From Amanita rubescens (taxonomy: Eukaryota > Basidiomycota > Agaricomycetes > Agaricales > Amanitaceae), in contig WION01000173.1 in the NCBI GenBank assembly GCA_015039365.1, forward strand, positions 47,909-111,908: DNA of 64,000 nucleotides, read 5' to 3'. The position numbers and the translations under genes are program-made. Numbering within the stretch: the stretch's first letter is position 1; every line of letters starts with the position of its first letter. Below the pieces are notes generated by a model that saw only the letters and a program-made list of their open reading frames with translations, was not told the origin of the DNA and made no database searches. This document shows positions 8,515 to 20,779 of this stretch, piece after piece.

Positions 8515-11421
8515 TTATCGTAGTCCGCCAATCCGCGCCCAAAACATGTCCTCTCTAAGTCTAACCAACTCTTTCCACGTACGCTCCTCCCATGTTGTAT
8601 CCCCAACGTAAACTTCCTTGTGCTCTCCTTCCTTTTCTTCAGCCGATCGATCACCATTTGAGAACGCGTCAGACCCTGCTCCTCCCGACCCTATTGACCA
8701 ATTCGATTGGAATGGGGAGACCGCCTTGCTGCTACCAAAGACGGACTTGTCAGACGGAATCAAAGATTCTTCCTCTCCTTGAGATGATGGGGAGGCGATA
8801 CCAGAACCATTCGAGCTCGGTTGTGCTTTCTCTGCGGACGCCGTCACCTCGACCGTAGGCGACACGGAAGGGAATACCGGAGACTTTGTCTCCAAACGGG
8901 GCGCCGCTTCTTCTTGTGGAGATCCTACGCCAACGGGTGTAACGTTTACACTCTTCCACTCTTCCGTCGATGGTGATGGGCTTTCTTCTATCCTCGTAGC
9001 AGCAGGATCCGGAAGTTTCAAAGAATCTAATACACTAGCAGATGCATTCACTTTTGTTTCCACTACGGGCACAGGCGCAGGAATGGATATAGACGGTGCA
9101 GGAGCCTCAGTCGTCCCTGCTGCCACAGGTGTACCAGGTCGTGACCCAGCATCGCCCGAGTTCGTCAACCTCGTTCTAGCCGCAGCACGTCTTGGTATGG
9201 GAGGAGGTGCGCTGGCACCTGGCGCAGGTGAATTTGTGCGGGATGGCGGTCCACCATGTAACGGCGTCCCGGGCCGGGAATCCGGAAGGGCTATTCGTTC
9301 TGGTAGCGTGGCAGACTGTCGTTTGTGTCCGGATGCTCGAGGAGGGATTGGAGGAGCTGCATGGCTGGTAGTTGATGCCGTTGCTGGTGGGGCAGGTGAA
9401 GGACTAGGTGAAGGTACGGATTGGGTACTGGCTTGGGGTTTTAACTGAGGAGGCTCCTTTTCGGCCTCATTTGAAGCCAGGGGAACGGTTTCGTCAGGGG
9501 ATGAACTGGTTTCTATGATGGGACTAGAATCGGGTTGCATTGGAGGTGGGGTTGCACTAGGCGGGGCGCGTTCCACACTCCGCCTGGGAACGGCAGGGGG
9601 AGGGTGGGTATCAGGCTTTTGCAGATTAGATGTCTCAGGAAGGCGATTCGAGGCGCGCGGTGGTATCGGTGGCGATGCAGTCGGATGAGAAAACTGCTCG
9701 GTTGATGATTTGCGTGTCGTCTCTCGCGGTGTCTGGTGTTCAAGCTGAGGTGAAGGAGCCATCTTCATCGCCGCCTCGCCCCAACTCGCCGCTCGCTCGC
9801 CCAAGACGGAAGCCATACCCCACAACCCTCTCTTTCGAGGCGGAATCGGAGGCCTGGTAGTCTCCGGTTGCACCGAAATCTTTGGGGGAGGTAAAACAGG
9901 AACCTCTTCTTCCCAGATCTTCTCGATAATGCCAGTACGAATGAATGACCAAAGTGAACATGTCGTCCGTAAACGGGACAAACACCAACTACCTCGGCAA
10001 AGGGGGTAGATCGTAGATGATTGAGAGTTGGATGATGAGTTGGACATGGGCGGTGGTGTTGGGGCTGCCGGAATCGGGAGTGAGGGGATGGGGATGGATG
10101 CTGGGTAGGAGGCAATGCGGAAAATGAAAACTTGGGGAAGGTCAGTGGAAAGCGAGCGATGAGGTGTTGGGGGGTTAGAGCCAGAGTATGGATTACTGGT
10201 CGATTTTTTGAACAATGTTGAAGACCATAGATTGTTGCCCCCGTTCGACCGCGCCAACGTTAATGGATGTGAGTTTGAATTCCTTAAGAGGTCGTCCCTG
10301 GAAAAGATAGGAACGCCACAAAGAGCACAAGGTATGTCGTTGCTATTACTATTCATCCCAGACACCGCAACGACATTAGAATCGGTTAATAGGGAACCAA
10401 TCGATATTGGCTCGACGATGAGCTGACCATTGTGAACAGCAGCCAATACAGACCGCCGCGATAGCCAGTTCAGTGCAGGAGCTAAATCAAGACGAACTGT
10501 TGGTTCCCTTGTACCGTGTCAGCTAGCAGCGAGTAGATGAGAAAAATGCACATACGAATCCTCTGTCAGAAGACGCTGCAAGAATGGCAATGTCAATAAC
10601 GTCGACATAGAGGGTAGTTGAGGGGTCGAGGTATGGATGGAGCGCAAGTGGGCTGCAAAGAGTAGGAACTCCTGGTACGGAGAATGCGAGCTCAGCAAAC
10701 GCAGTGATCGGGTAATGTTCACCCCTTCGCGTTGTTCAACCCATTGTGTTTTTCCAGCAGACGCTTGAATATCGCGTGCTCTCATCTCTGCAAGCTCCTT
10801 TTCCTGGCGCAGTTCTTGGAGTTGCTGCTGCATGACACTGACGGCCTCCTCTGCCCCTTTCAGTGCATTTTCTGCCTCCTCCGTCTTGCGCTCGCTGATA
10901 TGCCGTGCATATCTGGCTTCTGCAACCATAGTGTTGGCTTGGTTGAATAAGCTGGCGCTGAGGTCGTCCAGGTCTTTCTCTATTGCAGCTCGAGCCGACT
11001 CGGCCTGTCCACGCTGAGCTGCCTCCTCTGTGGCTTTCTCCATGAGACGGGTGAGCTCGCTGGTGACATGAGTTTTCTCGACGAGGAGGCCGGTACTGAG
11101 TGCAGAGATATGCTGGCTACGTTCGAGCTCGAGCTGTGAAATTTTGATGGACGAGTTGCGGAGGTGGGCTGCACCGATGTGAAGTTCATCCTCGAGGTCT
11201 GAGACACGATCGTAAGACTTTACGAGTTTGTTGTTGAGTTGAGTGACCTGGCCAACAAGGTCTTGTATTTGAGCGCGAAGAGATGTGATGACCATCTGCT
11301 GTGCATCAGCGTCTTGGACAGAGCCATTGCTCTTGAGCGAACGGTGCTCAGGGCTGACTGGTACGTCTTCGAGAGAGTTTCTGCCGTCGCTGACATCCTC
11401 AACATTGTCAGCGGTAGACAT
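8515..11421 (-). CDS. SEC2: Sec2/Rabin8-type Rab guanine nucleotide exchange factor
   Basis: It activates a Sec4/Rab8-type GTPase on secretory vesicles moving to the growing tip or bud. Two exons, 10556-11421 and 8515-10507, with a 48-base intron (donor GTATGT, acceptor TACAAG); 952 aa. Residues about 45-230 form a long coiled coil with the Sec2 hallmark LFNQANTMVAEAR. After the intron comes TVRLDLAPALNWLSRRSVLAA, then a cysteine-bearing CALCG turn and CLSRLRTTCSLWSFIRTG, both recognised from fungal homologues. The C-terminal 400 residues are Pro/Ser-rich, with many PPIPPR-type stretches that could bind SH3 domains, and end in a WKELVRLREDMFW helix. The acceptor was chosen because the closer AGs (10498, 10490) give stops or a wrong frame. 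It is larger than yeast Sec2 (759 aa), mainly through the Pro-rich part. Confidence 0.9.
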
Positions 11422-11500
11422 GACGGAGTAGTGGACGCCACAGTCACATGGTTATATTTGTCGTTACTAGTTAGTCTACTCTACTGTATCGTAATCCCAT

Positions 11501-12091
11501 TTAGTAGGGCGCCGCTGCTGTCTGGCACTACTTTCGCGTCAGTTATATCTCAAAAAAGCCTAATAGAACGTGCTTACAGCCTTGAGTTGCTCAAGGTACC
11601 ATGTGCATGATGGTAAATCCGCCTTGTCTAGACACTTGGTGAACTCTGCGCAAGTTGATCAGTACACCCGGATCAAGTCATTAGTAATAGGACGCAACCT
11701 TTAGCCTGAGCTTCACAGTTAACATTACTTTGGAACTGCTGTTGCTGGACAGGTGGTGCCTGGGCCTCTTGGGCAGGAGCTGCATGACTGGATCCAAAAA
11801 GCATGTTCGAAAGACCGTGACCGATGGTCGAACCGACTGCAACTGATCCGGCTGTCGCCGCCATCTGGGTGAGGAGACCGGGCGCCTTCCCCTGCGCAGT
11901 TGCGTTTGCGGCTGCAGCAGGGGGAGCAGGAGCGTGTGTTGGAGCATATCCTGCAGGTGCAGCGGCGGTATGGGCACCCCGGGATTGTGCTGGAGCTGCT
12001 GCTGGACGGGGAGCGGCGCGACTGCGAGATTGACGCTTCTCTATGTCAGAAACTTGTCCGGAGCAACAGAAAGTAAAATGCTTACAGGCAT
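11501..12091 (-). CDS. MIX17: Mitochondrial twin CX9C protein, MIX17/CHCHD2-10 family
   Basis: A small intermembrane-space protein imported by the Mia40 disulfide relay; homologues affect respiration and cristae. Four exons: 12086-12091 (only ATG CCT), 11699-12038, 11578-11645, 11501-11527; 146 aa. The N-terminus is basic and Ala/Pro-rich (KRQSRSRAAPRPAAAP), followed by the family core GSVAVGSTIGHGLSNMLFG. The C-terminal CHCH domain is only visible after splicing: C-EAQAKEFTK-C and C-TWYLEQLKA-C, two exact CX9C motifs split over the last three exons, then CQTAAAPY at the end. The two-codon first exon and nine-codon last exon explain why no continuous frame shows the gene. It is divergent from MBA1 with 155 bases between start codons. 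Confidence 0.92.
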
Positions 12092-12246
12092 GGTGGTAAA
12101 AGTAAAAAAGTGACGGTCGCTTATAAACGTCCAAGAATCAAATTCTTGCCGTCGCGTTTGCGTGTCCGTTAAATGCCGAACAGCACAAACAAACCACAAT
12201 AGACCCGGCACCCTCGGAAAAGTACATCACCACACAAACCTCTTCC
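12092..12246. promoter_or_regulatory. Short divergent promoter between MIX17 and MBA1
   Basis: Only 155 bases separate the start codons of two nuclear genes for mitochondrial proteins on opposite strands. Any promoter elements must be shared or overlapping. No clear TATA box is visible; I cannot name a bound factor. Confidence 0.5.
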
Positions 12247-13469
12247 ATGCTACCAAGGCTTTACGTGCCCTCATTGTGCCAGAGGTTTGCTCTACGCCGA
12301 TATGCATCCTCGCTTCAAAAACCTGTAGCTCAAAACGCTCCTGCAAAGTCGGACAAGGCCAAGACAGAGCCTAAAAAAAGAGTCTCTACTAAAAAGTCTA
12401 CCATTACAATCACGAAGAGCGATGAGCCCTTGTCGGAAGAGGACTTGGTCAAACAAATCGAGAATGTTCGCTTTATGTCGAAAGCACACCCAACCTTTGA
12501 TCCCTGGGGACAACGCGTCGAGACTCTAGGTGCGTTATGTGGCCCCGCAATGCCCCGTTTCACGCCTGATTTTCACAAGAAAAGACGTTATACTACCCTA
12601 TCCTGTAAATTTTGCCACTCGATCACAATTTCCAAGTGTTCGTGCCATGCTGGACCAGTTTCTCAAAAACCGTTTGAACGACGGCAAGAATGCTGTAGGG
12701 TGTGTCGATGCGTCGATATTAATACGTCAACTAATTTACTCTCAGCTTATGGGCTCTCGCATCTTCAAATGCGATTCCTGGTTTTGACTTATCTGGGGCG
12801 GGTCGTTTCCAGAAATTTGTTACAAGTTGGCCATGGAGGCTATTCAGAACAAAGTCCACAAAGACTGGGTCGTGGATGGAACCGTTGCGGCGAATAGCTC
12901 TCTCGACGTATCAAGACTTGAACGTCGCGGTAGCCAAGTATGTGACCTCGTATCGTCTCCGAAACCTCGCATTAATTTAATCTCAAGGGGTGATGAGAAG
13001 AACATTAAACGACTGACCACCGCAAGCTACCAGGACGACGTTTTCCGTATGCTCAAAAAGAATCAACACTTCACGCGTACCTGCATCTGGCGCTTCCATC
13101 GTGAAATATCTCCTACCAAAGTGTTGTCGATCCGGGGAGTCGAAGGTAATCTTGGGGTTGATGCGCCAAAGATCGGTAACCGGATGATGCTTCATGCTCT
13201 TATCAAGTTCGATACGGAACAAGTTAGTGTTGTTCTTTTTAATGCTCGTTTCTGCTATTTACCTTGATTCGCTGCAGAGCCTCGAAATATATGATAAACG
13301 TGGCAAGGCATTGCATAAATCTGCGGATGGTGGGCCCGCTGTCGGCCTAGGTATCGTCCCTGCAGAAAGACGCAAAGTAACAGAGTACTTGGTACTAGAA
13401 AAACGTATGTGGTATGATGGCCCTTGGATGGTTAGGGAGCAGATGTATGAAAGCCCCCCTACCCAGTAG
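12247..13469 (+). CDS. MBA1: Mitoribosome receptor / large-subunit protein mL45 family (Mba1-like)
   Basis: It anchors the mitochondrial ribosome at the inner membrane near the insertion machinery. Five exons: 12247-12529, 12585-12699, 12746-12937, 12988-13222, 13278-13469; 338 aa. The N-terminus is a matrix-targeting peptide (Arg and hydroxylated residues, no acids in the first 20). Then come DPWGQRVETLDVILPYPVN, a Tim44-like fold with RIALSTYQDLNVAVAKGD, KRLTTASYQDD, HALIKFDTEQSLEIYDKRG, and the end EYLVLEKRMWYDGPWMVREQ, all matching the fungal Mba1/MRPL45 pattern as I know it. The first acceptor was set at 12584/12585 so that the conserved DVILPYPVN is in frame without the unlikely 32-base intron otherwise needed. 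Neighbour MIX17 also serves mitochondria. Confidence 0.85.
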
Positions 13470-14846
13470 AGAGGCTTTATTCCTTATTGTTCTAATATAA
13501 TCTAATACCATTTGCTGAAATGACTATATATATACGGTGGAAGCGCCGTCCTGATGCAGGAATATCAGCCTTCTGTTTGTTCAGTTTGTTTGCTTTCATG
13601 TGGTCGTTCTGTTTCTCGCCCAACCTCGGTCAAGCCGCAGGATAGTCAAATATCCTTCGATTTGCTTTATAAAGTCATCTACGGCACGGGGTACATTCGA
13701 GGACAAAGATGCCAAAAAAAAACGTGACAGATTTCCCATCATTTCGCCATGGGTGTACCTGAAGATACACTGCAGTGCATGGTTGTGTACAAGACAAGTT
13801 GCACACCTGTTTCGACTACGAACTTGAAAAGATTTGATCATATGGCCATCCGGTTGCAAAACTGCTGCACAGGGTGCCAGTTTCTCTCGGACGGAAGGGG
13901 AAGTGAACAAGATTGTACAATCGCGAATGTATAAAGGACACCTGCCAATAGTGCACTTGACGTCGCAATGTTTTCAAGCTTTCCAATCGGAGCTAGGGAC
14001 TTGTCCAATCTCACACTCTGGCGCGCCGGGGCACAGGCCATTCGGCTTCCTCCTGTCTTTGACACGGAAGCCGAGTCCATCATATTTTAGCAATACGGCC
14101 GCAGGACCCTGAGGAAACAGTTTCTATCCCCTCGAGTCGAGACATGAATCCATATATCCAGCGATCGGATTGGGATTGGGCGAATGTTGGTAAAGCTTGG
14201 ATAGCCGTCCTGGCGTCGGACCGTGCGTACATTTCCCATACTGCTGGTGTCATAAGTATTCACTGAAGATTACTAGTACGGCATCATCACTGAGCATTAT
14301 GTGGACTCCGTGATCTTCGCAAACTACAAAATCTGTTTCAAGGATATTCTGGCACGGTTTCTGCTAGTAACGTACTATGATCCTGATCGCGCTAAGACAA
14401 TGAAACAAAGGGATGGGAGAGTCATCCCGCCTTCAGCATAATGAGGGTCATGTCCGCGGCGCCATGCTGGACTTCACCACTCCAAACATAACGTGAACTT
14501 GATATTAATAACATGACCCAGCTTACGTCACTTGATAATGGGAGGACGACACAGTGAACGGCGCTAGACAAGCGAGCCACACCCCTGTGTATCCTGGCAC
14601 TTACATCAATCACCTCCTTGATAGACTTTGTAAGTTGTTATTACCCTACAGCCAGTTACTGCTATACCTGTGAACTAACGAACATCTATATCGGTGTGGT
14701 CTTAGGCGGCCGGGGTGACAGATTCCGCAAAGACAAATATATCTCGCCCACTTGGTCAAATGGGCATGGCGAAACGTGTCAGGAATATATAACCCCCAAG
14801 TTAACCGCACGGATTTACCATAACCTCCCATTCACTTTGCGCAAAA
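13470..14846. other. Gene-poor stretch upstream of P450-1
   Basis: I find no multi-exon model here. A 40-codon plus-strand frame at about 13970-14092 (starting MFSSFPIGARDLSN) has protein-like composition but no partner exon or known domain. Many other frames overlap on both strands, as expected by chance. The last 200 bases should hold the P450-1 promoter. Confidence 0.5.
14786..14792 (+). promoter_or_regulatory. Putative TATA box of P450-1
   Basis: TATATAA lies 55 bases upstream of the P450-1 start codon. Position and sequence fit a TATA element; there is no direct evidence of use. Confidence 0.45.
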
Positions 14847-16855
14847 ATGGCGGGTGTCTCTAGCACCGACGCTACTGTGGTACTGTCCGCCGTCCTTCTC
14901 TTCCTCTGGTTTAGGGGAAATAAGACGTCTGGTCCTCCTCTTCCTCCAGGGCCGAAGAAGCTTCCCCTTCTTGGAAACCTCCTGGACATGCCCACGGAGC
15001 ACGAGTGGTTAAAATTCACTACTTGGGCCGGCCAATATGGTATGTGATCACACTTGATTTGGATATTGGTGCTTGATGTCGTCGCACAGGAAATATGGTT
15101 TCGGTATCGGTCTTTGGACAGCAATACATCATTGTGAACTCAGCAAAGACAGCTGTGGAGTTGCTTGAAAAGAAAAGTCGTATCCACTCTGATAGGCCTG
15201 TCATACAAATGGGCGGAGAGCTTGTGGGCTGGAGAGATACTTTGGTATTGATTCCATACGGACATCGCTTCCGCAACTATCGCAAGATGTTCCATCAAGT
15301 CATCGGTACTCATGACGCAATGAGTAAATTCCATCATATCGAAGAAATGGAGACACATCGCTTTCTCAAAGACATCCAAGCCAAACCGGAGCAGCTAGCG
15401 GCCCACATTCGACGGTACGTTGTCAGGCATAAACGAAAAGTGAAAAAACAAACCCGCCTCACTGTCCTTCAGAACCGCTGGTGCAATAATTCTTCGCATT
15501 GCTTACGGATATGAAGTCAAGGAGGGGCGTGATCCATTTGTCTCCGCCGCAGATGAGGCAGTGGAACAGTTCTCAATATCCACTTCCCCTGGAGCCTTCC
15601 TCGTGAATCTAGTCCCATCCCGTACGTCACTATAACATTTCATCACTCGCTCCATTTATTAATGCCTTTGTGCTAGTGCGACACGTCCCAGACTGGTTTC
15701 CAGGAGCTGGTTTTAAGCAAACTGCACGAGCTTGGAAACAAACGCTTTACGATATGGTAGAGGGCCCCTACAAATTTGTCAAGGAACAGAGGGTTCGCAA
15801 TTTCATGCCAAAATAATTCTGCTCTAATCAGACTACCAGGACCTTGGGACGGCCGAGCCATCGATGCTTTTGAATCTCTTGCAAGATGAATCAAATCTAT
15901 CTGCTAGCGATATTTATGACATCAAATGGGTAACCGCATCATTATACAGTGGTGGTGCCGACACAGTTCGTATCGACTAAAGATGCTCTAAACGCTAATC
16001 CTAACTTCTTTTAATAGACTGTATCGGCTATCTATTCCTTTTTCAAGGCTATGGTGCTCTATCCAGATGTACAGGCGCAGGCGCAGGCAGAAATTGATGA
16101 AGTTATTGGAAACGACGCATTGCCTACGGTGGACGACCGTGTAAGGTTACCTTTTGTCTCTGCGCTGGCTATGGAAGCTCTGCGTTGGCATATCGTCACT
16201 CCGACGGGCGTTCCACACCGTGTTATGGAAGATGATATTCATGACGGATATCTTATACCCAAGGGTGCTTTAATAATACCCAATATATGGTGTGTACTCC
16301 GTTTACCCGTGATTTACTTGCAAGCCCGATCTCAATCTCGATGATCCCTTAACAGGATGATGGGTCACGACCCTAGTATTTATCAAGATCCTATGGAATT
16401 TAAACCCGCGAGGTTCATCAAGACCGAAAGTCACAATCCAGAACCTGATCCACGGGACCTATGTTTCGGATTTGGGAGGAGGTATGAGCATATTCACGTA
16501 AATGATTGACGCCATTAACATGGATTAATTGCGTCAGAATTTGTCCAGGTGAGGAAGACTGTAATCGACATTTGACATTATCAGCTCACACCCCGTTATA
16601 GGCCGTGTTCTTGCTGACGTATCCGTTTTCCTGTCATGTGCCGTGACTCTTGCTGTATTCAAGATTACCCCTCACATGGAGAATGGAAAGCCTGTCATGC
16701 CAGACTTGACACAAAGTACAGGGACTATCAGGTAAGATGTTTGAACCATTACCCTTCGACGGACGATGCTAACAGAAGTCAGCCACCCATCGGAATTCAA
16801 GTGTACAATCAAACCCAGGTCCCAAAAGGCGCTTGAGCTGATTAACGCAGTCTAG
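14847..16855 (+). CDS. Cytochrome P450 monooxygenase 1, intact
   Basis: A heme-thiolate monooxygenase, probably on the endoplasmic reticulum through its N-terminal hydrophobic anchor (residues about 8-24, then [15 protein letters not shown]). Ten exons: 14847-15039, 15090-15414, 15473-15621, 15677-15792, 15840-15965, 16018-16289, 16356-16481, 16538-16548, 16602-16731, 16783-16855; 506 aa. I-helix GGADTT spans the exon 5/6 junction, ExxR is EALR in exon 6, and the heme loop FGFGRRICPGR spans exons 7-9 with the axial Cys438 in an 11-base microexon. The last acceptor is the AG at 16781-16782, giving SHPSEFKC and a normal P450 end. General pattern resembles fungal P450s annotated as O-methylsterigmatocystin oxidoreductase-like; the family number is not assignable by eye. 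It probably tailors the product of the nearby terpene synthase (inference from clustering). Confidence 0.9.
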
Positions 16856-18373
16856 TTTACCGCTCGATTAATTTAACTTTGAATTATCTAATATCTTTGA
16901 CGTACTGATAACGGGCCCGGCTGACTAATCCAATCGAACCTATTGTTAAACACTTCACCTTTCCTGTGATCAATACGCACATATGCAATGGTCCATTGCT
17001 CAAAGCGCTCGATGTCACAACTGTGTGAGCTACGGAATCTGACAGGGGATCGACTCTCTCCGCACCTACCCAATGGTTGTTGAACCAGGTCAGCGGTTGT
17101 GTTGTGCTGGCCATGACAAACACGCTCCAGCCACGCCGCACCCTTAAATTACTGGAGAGCGGGCGGAGCTGCAGATGAGTCAATCTCAATTACCTTCCCC
17201 TGCCTATTCGGTGGTTATTCTTCTGAATGGCATAGTAACCGTGGCTGGTGTGTTATTTGTGCGCCCGTGGTTTTCTCGTGTATGAGTGTTTCAGCTGTTC
17301 AAGAGTGCGGCGCACGGATGCGGATCAGAAACCACGATATCTTCCAACCCCCTGGTGTTAGAGAAACCGAGGCTTTCGTGTAGAGGCCGCGCCACAATCC
17401 AAGGAGTGGAGGTTCGTATTTGAACTACCGTTTCAAGCGCTTTTTCGGCCTCCAGCTAATCTATATTCTTTTCTTTTCCTTTTACATCCGTTGATCCTCT
17501 TGCTCGTTAAGAAGCAAACACTTTATTGTTAGGCATACAGGTGGGATGCTAATATTAGCAATCAGGATGCAGCCCGTAGCACAACTTCTCGGTACCGGTA
17601 CTCATTAGGTCACGAGTCGTACTACATATCTCGGGCCATCTACCGATTCGGAACGTAAGTCATATCTGGTCTCCTCTTTCACGTGTTATCTAACCGTGCC
17701 GGCATTTACAGGTAACGTATGATGTTGACGAGCCTAATACAGCGAAACGAAAGGGAGCGATTGGGCTTTAGTTTTGCTCAGTCATTTGGGTTAACGGCTG
17801 AAGGTCTCAATATCTCAATGATGGTATCACCACTGGAATGACATGCATTAATAAGTGGGTTCGCGGAGCACGTATAAGTATTCTGCCCTCTGGTTAGCCT
17901 CATGACCTACGATTTGAGATGCTAACATTAAAGTGGCCCAGACGAGGCCCCTCGTGGGAGAACAGTACCACAGCACATGGTGCATGCTGGCTTCTCTATA
18001 CTCACGAAGCCAACAACGTTCAGTCATTTACCGGATGGGTAAGAGGAGCAACGAATTTTGGGCGGTTGTAGCACCAAATTTTGTTAACACATTACAGCTA
18101 TCTTCCATCGAACGTCTTCAATATTTCCTCACTTTTCCAAGCGCGGGACTGTTGAATTTGTGACCCGATTCATGAAGCGTTCGATAGGCAAGTCGACAGA
18201 TCCAATGATCCTAAGTCATTCTTGCTTAACGTCACTAGGATAGGATCACCGGAACCGGGAGAAGAGCGCACTTAAGATTTCGCAGTTTTACCAAAAATAC
18301 CTACTTAAATAGGTTGGTGAAGCACTTTTACATCTTCGGTCCCCTGTTTACCAACGTTGGCCCTTGCGCAAGA
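16856..18373. other. Spacer between tandem P450s, no gene seen
   Basis: There are no supported coding exons. The first part (about 16915-16950, CTGACTAATCCAATCGAACC) resembles the downstream flank of P450-2 (about 20540-20565, CAGCTAACCAATTCAAGCGAAC), so the tandem duplication included 3' flank. The last 200 bases should hold the P450-2 promoter; no clear TATA box is seen. Confidence 0.55.
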
Positions 18374-20398
18374 ATGACCACCGTCCTTGACACTACTACT
18401 GCTGTTGCTGTAGTGATTGCCATACTTCTCTTCTTCTGGCTTCGCGGTAGGGGCCCATCTACTACTCTTCTTCCACCTGGGCCAAAGAAACTTCCTGTTC
18501 TTGGAAACCTTCTGGACATACCCACTGAACGCCAGTGGTTAAAATTCGCCATGTGGGGGGGTTTATATGGTATGGTTGTATATATATACGCAATCTAAAT
18601 GCTGGAGCATGATTTCGCCTTCCAGGAAACCTAGTTTCGGTATCAGCCTTCGGGCAGCAATACATAATTATCAACTCTTCACAAATCGCGATAGAAATGC
18701 TTGAAAAGAAGAGTCGTATCTACTCCGATAGACCTGTTATCCCAATGGGCGGGGAGCTTGTGGGTTGGAAGGATGCCTTGGGATTACTCCCATATGGACA
18801 GCGCTTCCGCAGCTATCGCAAGATGATTCACCAAGTTATCGGTACACATGAAGCAATGAGTAAATTCCACCGTATCGAAGAATTGGAAACGCATCGCTTC
18901 CTAAAGCTTATCCAAACCAAGCCAGAAGAATTGGCAAGCCACATTCGAAGGTAGTTCGTCGTCAGAATTCACACAGTGACAACCTGCCTTACGGCCTTTT
19001 AGAACCGCCGGTGCAATTATTCTTCGCATTTCTTATGGTTACAAAGTTGACGAGGGGACTGACCCCTTTGTCTCCATCGCAGACGAGGCACTCGAACAGT
19101 TCTCGTTATCCACTGCTCCCGGAATCTTTCTTGTGAATGTGGTTCCATCCAGTATGTTCTTATAGCGTTGCTTCCCAAACGCTATCCGTTTAAGATGTGT
19201 TTGTGCTAGTGCGATACCTCCCAGACTGGTTTCCTGGAGCTGGTTTCAAGCAAACTGCACGAGCATGGAGGCAAACACTTTACACTGCGGTAGAGGGTCC
19301 ATACAAATTTGTCATGAAACAGCTGGTCTGGCGCAACCCATTCACATATATCTTTGTCTAATTTGGTACCACAGGATATGGGGACAGCTGAGCCTTCGAT
19401 GCTCTCGAACCTTTTGCGGGATGAATCAAACTTATCTGACAGCGATATTTACGATGTCAAATGGGCATGCGCATCATTATATGCCGGTGGTGCCGATACT
19501 GTTCGTATCAACTGGCGAGGCAAACAGAGTATTGCTAACCATAATTTTTGTGACAGACCGTGTCGGCCATTTATGCTTTTTTTAAAGCGATGGTGCTTTA
19601 TCCAGATGTACAGGCTCAAGCACAGGCAGAAATTGACGCTATTATTGGCAACAACCGACTGCCAACTGTTGAGGATCGCGAAAAGCTTCCTTTTCTTTCT
19701 GCATTGACCATGGAAGTTCTGCGCTGGCATGTCGTGGGTCCAATAGGCATTCCACACTGTGCTATGGAAGATGATATCCATGATGGTTATCTCATACCCA
19801 AGGGTGCTTCGATAATAACCAACATATGGTATGTACCTTGTTCGTGGACGTTGCATAACGCTGAATCGGAGGTCCATCGGGGCGTCCTCTCACAGGAAGA
19901 TGGCCCACGACCCAGATGTCTACCAAGAACCCATGGAATTCAACCCCGCAAGGTTCATCAAGACCGAGAATCATCAACCAGAACAAGATCCGAGGGAACT
20001 ATGCTTCGGATTCGGGAGAAGGTACGAGTGGCTTAACACGAATAATCTGCAGTCGTCGTTCAATTACGTTAGAATATGCCCAGGTGCAGAAGGCCATATA
20101 CTCGACATTATAAGCTGACGCCTCTCCACAGGTCGTGTTCTTGCTGACATATCTGTGTTCTTATCATGTGCCATGACACTCGCTGTATTCAACATTACCC
20201 CCCACGTGGAGAATGGAATCCCTGTGATGCCGGACTTGACACAAAGCACTGGGATTATTAGGTAAGATGAAGTTTGAATTCAACATTGCCCCTCCGATTA
20301 ACAAGCATCAAATTAGCCACCCTTCGACGTTCAAGTGTACAATCACGCCTAGATCCCAAAAGGCACTTCAGCTGATTAACACATGGGAAGCTAGCTAA
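18374..20398 (+). CDS. Cytochrome P450 monooxygenase 2, intact tandem paralogue
   Basis: It is a paralogue of P450-1 with the same ten-exon layout: 18374-18569, 18626-18950, 19003-19151, 19210-19325, 19375-19500, 19557-19828, 19896-20021, 20073-20083, 20132-20261, 20317-20398; 510 aa. Exons 2 to 9 have exactly the same lengths as in P450-1 (325, 149, 116, 126, 272, 126, 11, 130). Anchor helix, [17 protein letters not shown] at the I-helix, EVLR and FGFGRRICPGR are present, with the heme Cys439 again in the 11-base exon. The start at 18374 was chosen to match P450-1; an in-frame ATG 20 codons upstream adds a non-conserved leader. It ends ...LINTWEAS, slightly longer than P450-1. Function is inferred to be terpenoid oxidation because of the linked synthase; no substrate can be named. 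Confidence 0.9.
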
Positions 20399-20779
20399 TT
20401 TACCACTCGGGACATCTTTGGTACGGAGTCGGTTGGACATACTTTTTCTCTTCAATGCCTATGAGAATCTGATCGAGATCATGTCGAAATATTGACTGTG
20501 GACACTGAATGCGTGATTGGTTGATTATTTATATTCCCAGCTAACCAATTCAAGCGAACTATTAATATTCAGTAACCAGCAATGTGGCAGGCATGTCGAA
20601 TCGGGGGTGGTCGACTGCAGTATAAAGCTCGGACACTGATATTTTTATTAGGATGAGTGGCTTGACTTTGCAAACAAAGCTCTTCATGCAATCTTTCACT
20701 CCGAATTAGTATCTAATAACGGGTATGGGAATGGGATATCTTTTTTGTCGAGACTCATCGACATCACGTCAAGCTTATC

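Noticed and set aside
9083..9448. Plus-strand Gly/Ala-rich frame
   Set aside because: It is antisense to the Pro-rich part of SEC2; Gly/Ala richness is a reflection of Pro/Ser codons.
11824..12033. Plus-strand Ala/Gly-rich frame
   Set aside because: It is antisense to the Ala/Pro-rich part of MIX17.
12605..12636. A 32-base intron in MBA1 suggested by one frame
   Set aside because: Too short to splice; moving the previous acceptor to 12584/12585 gives a continuous conserved frame.
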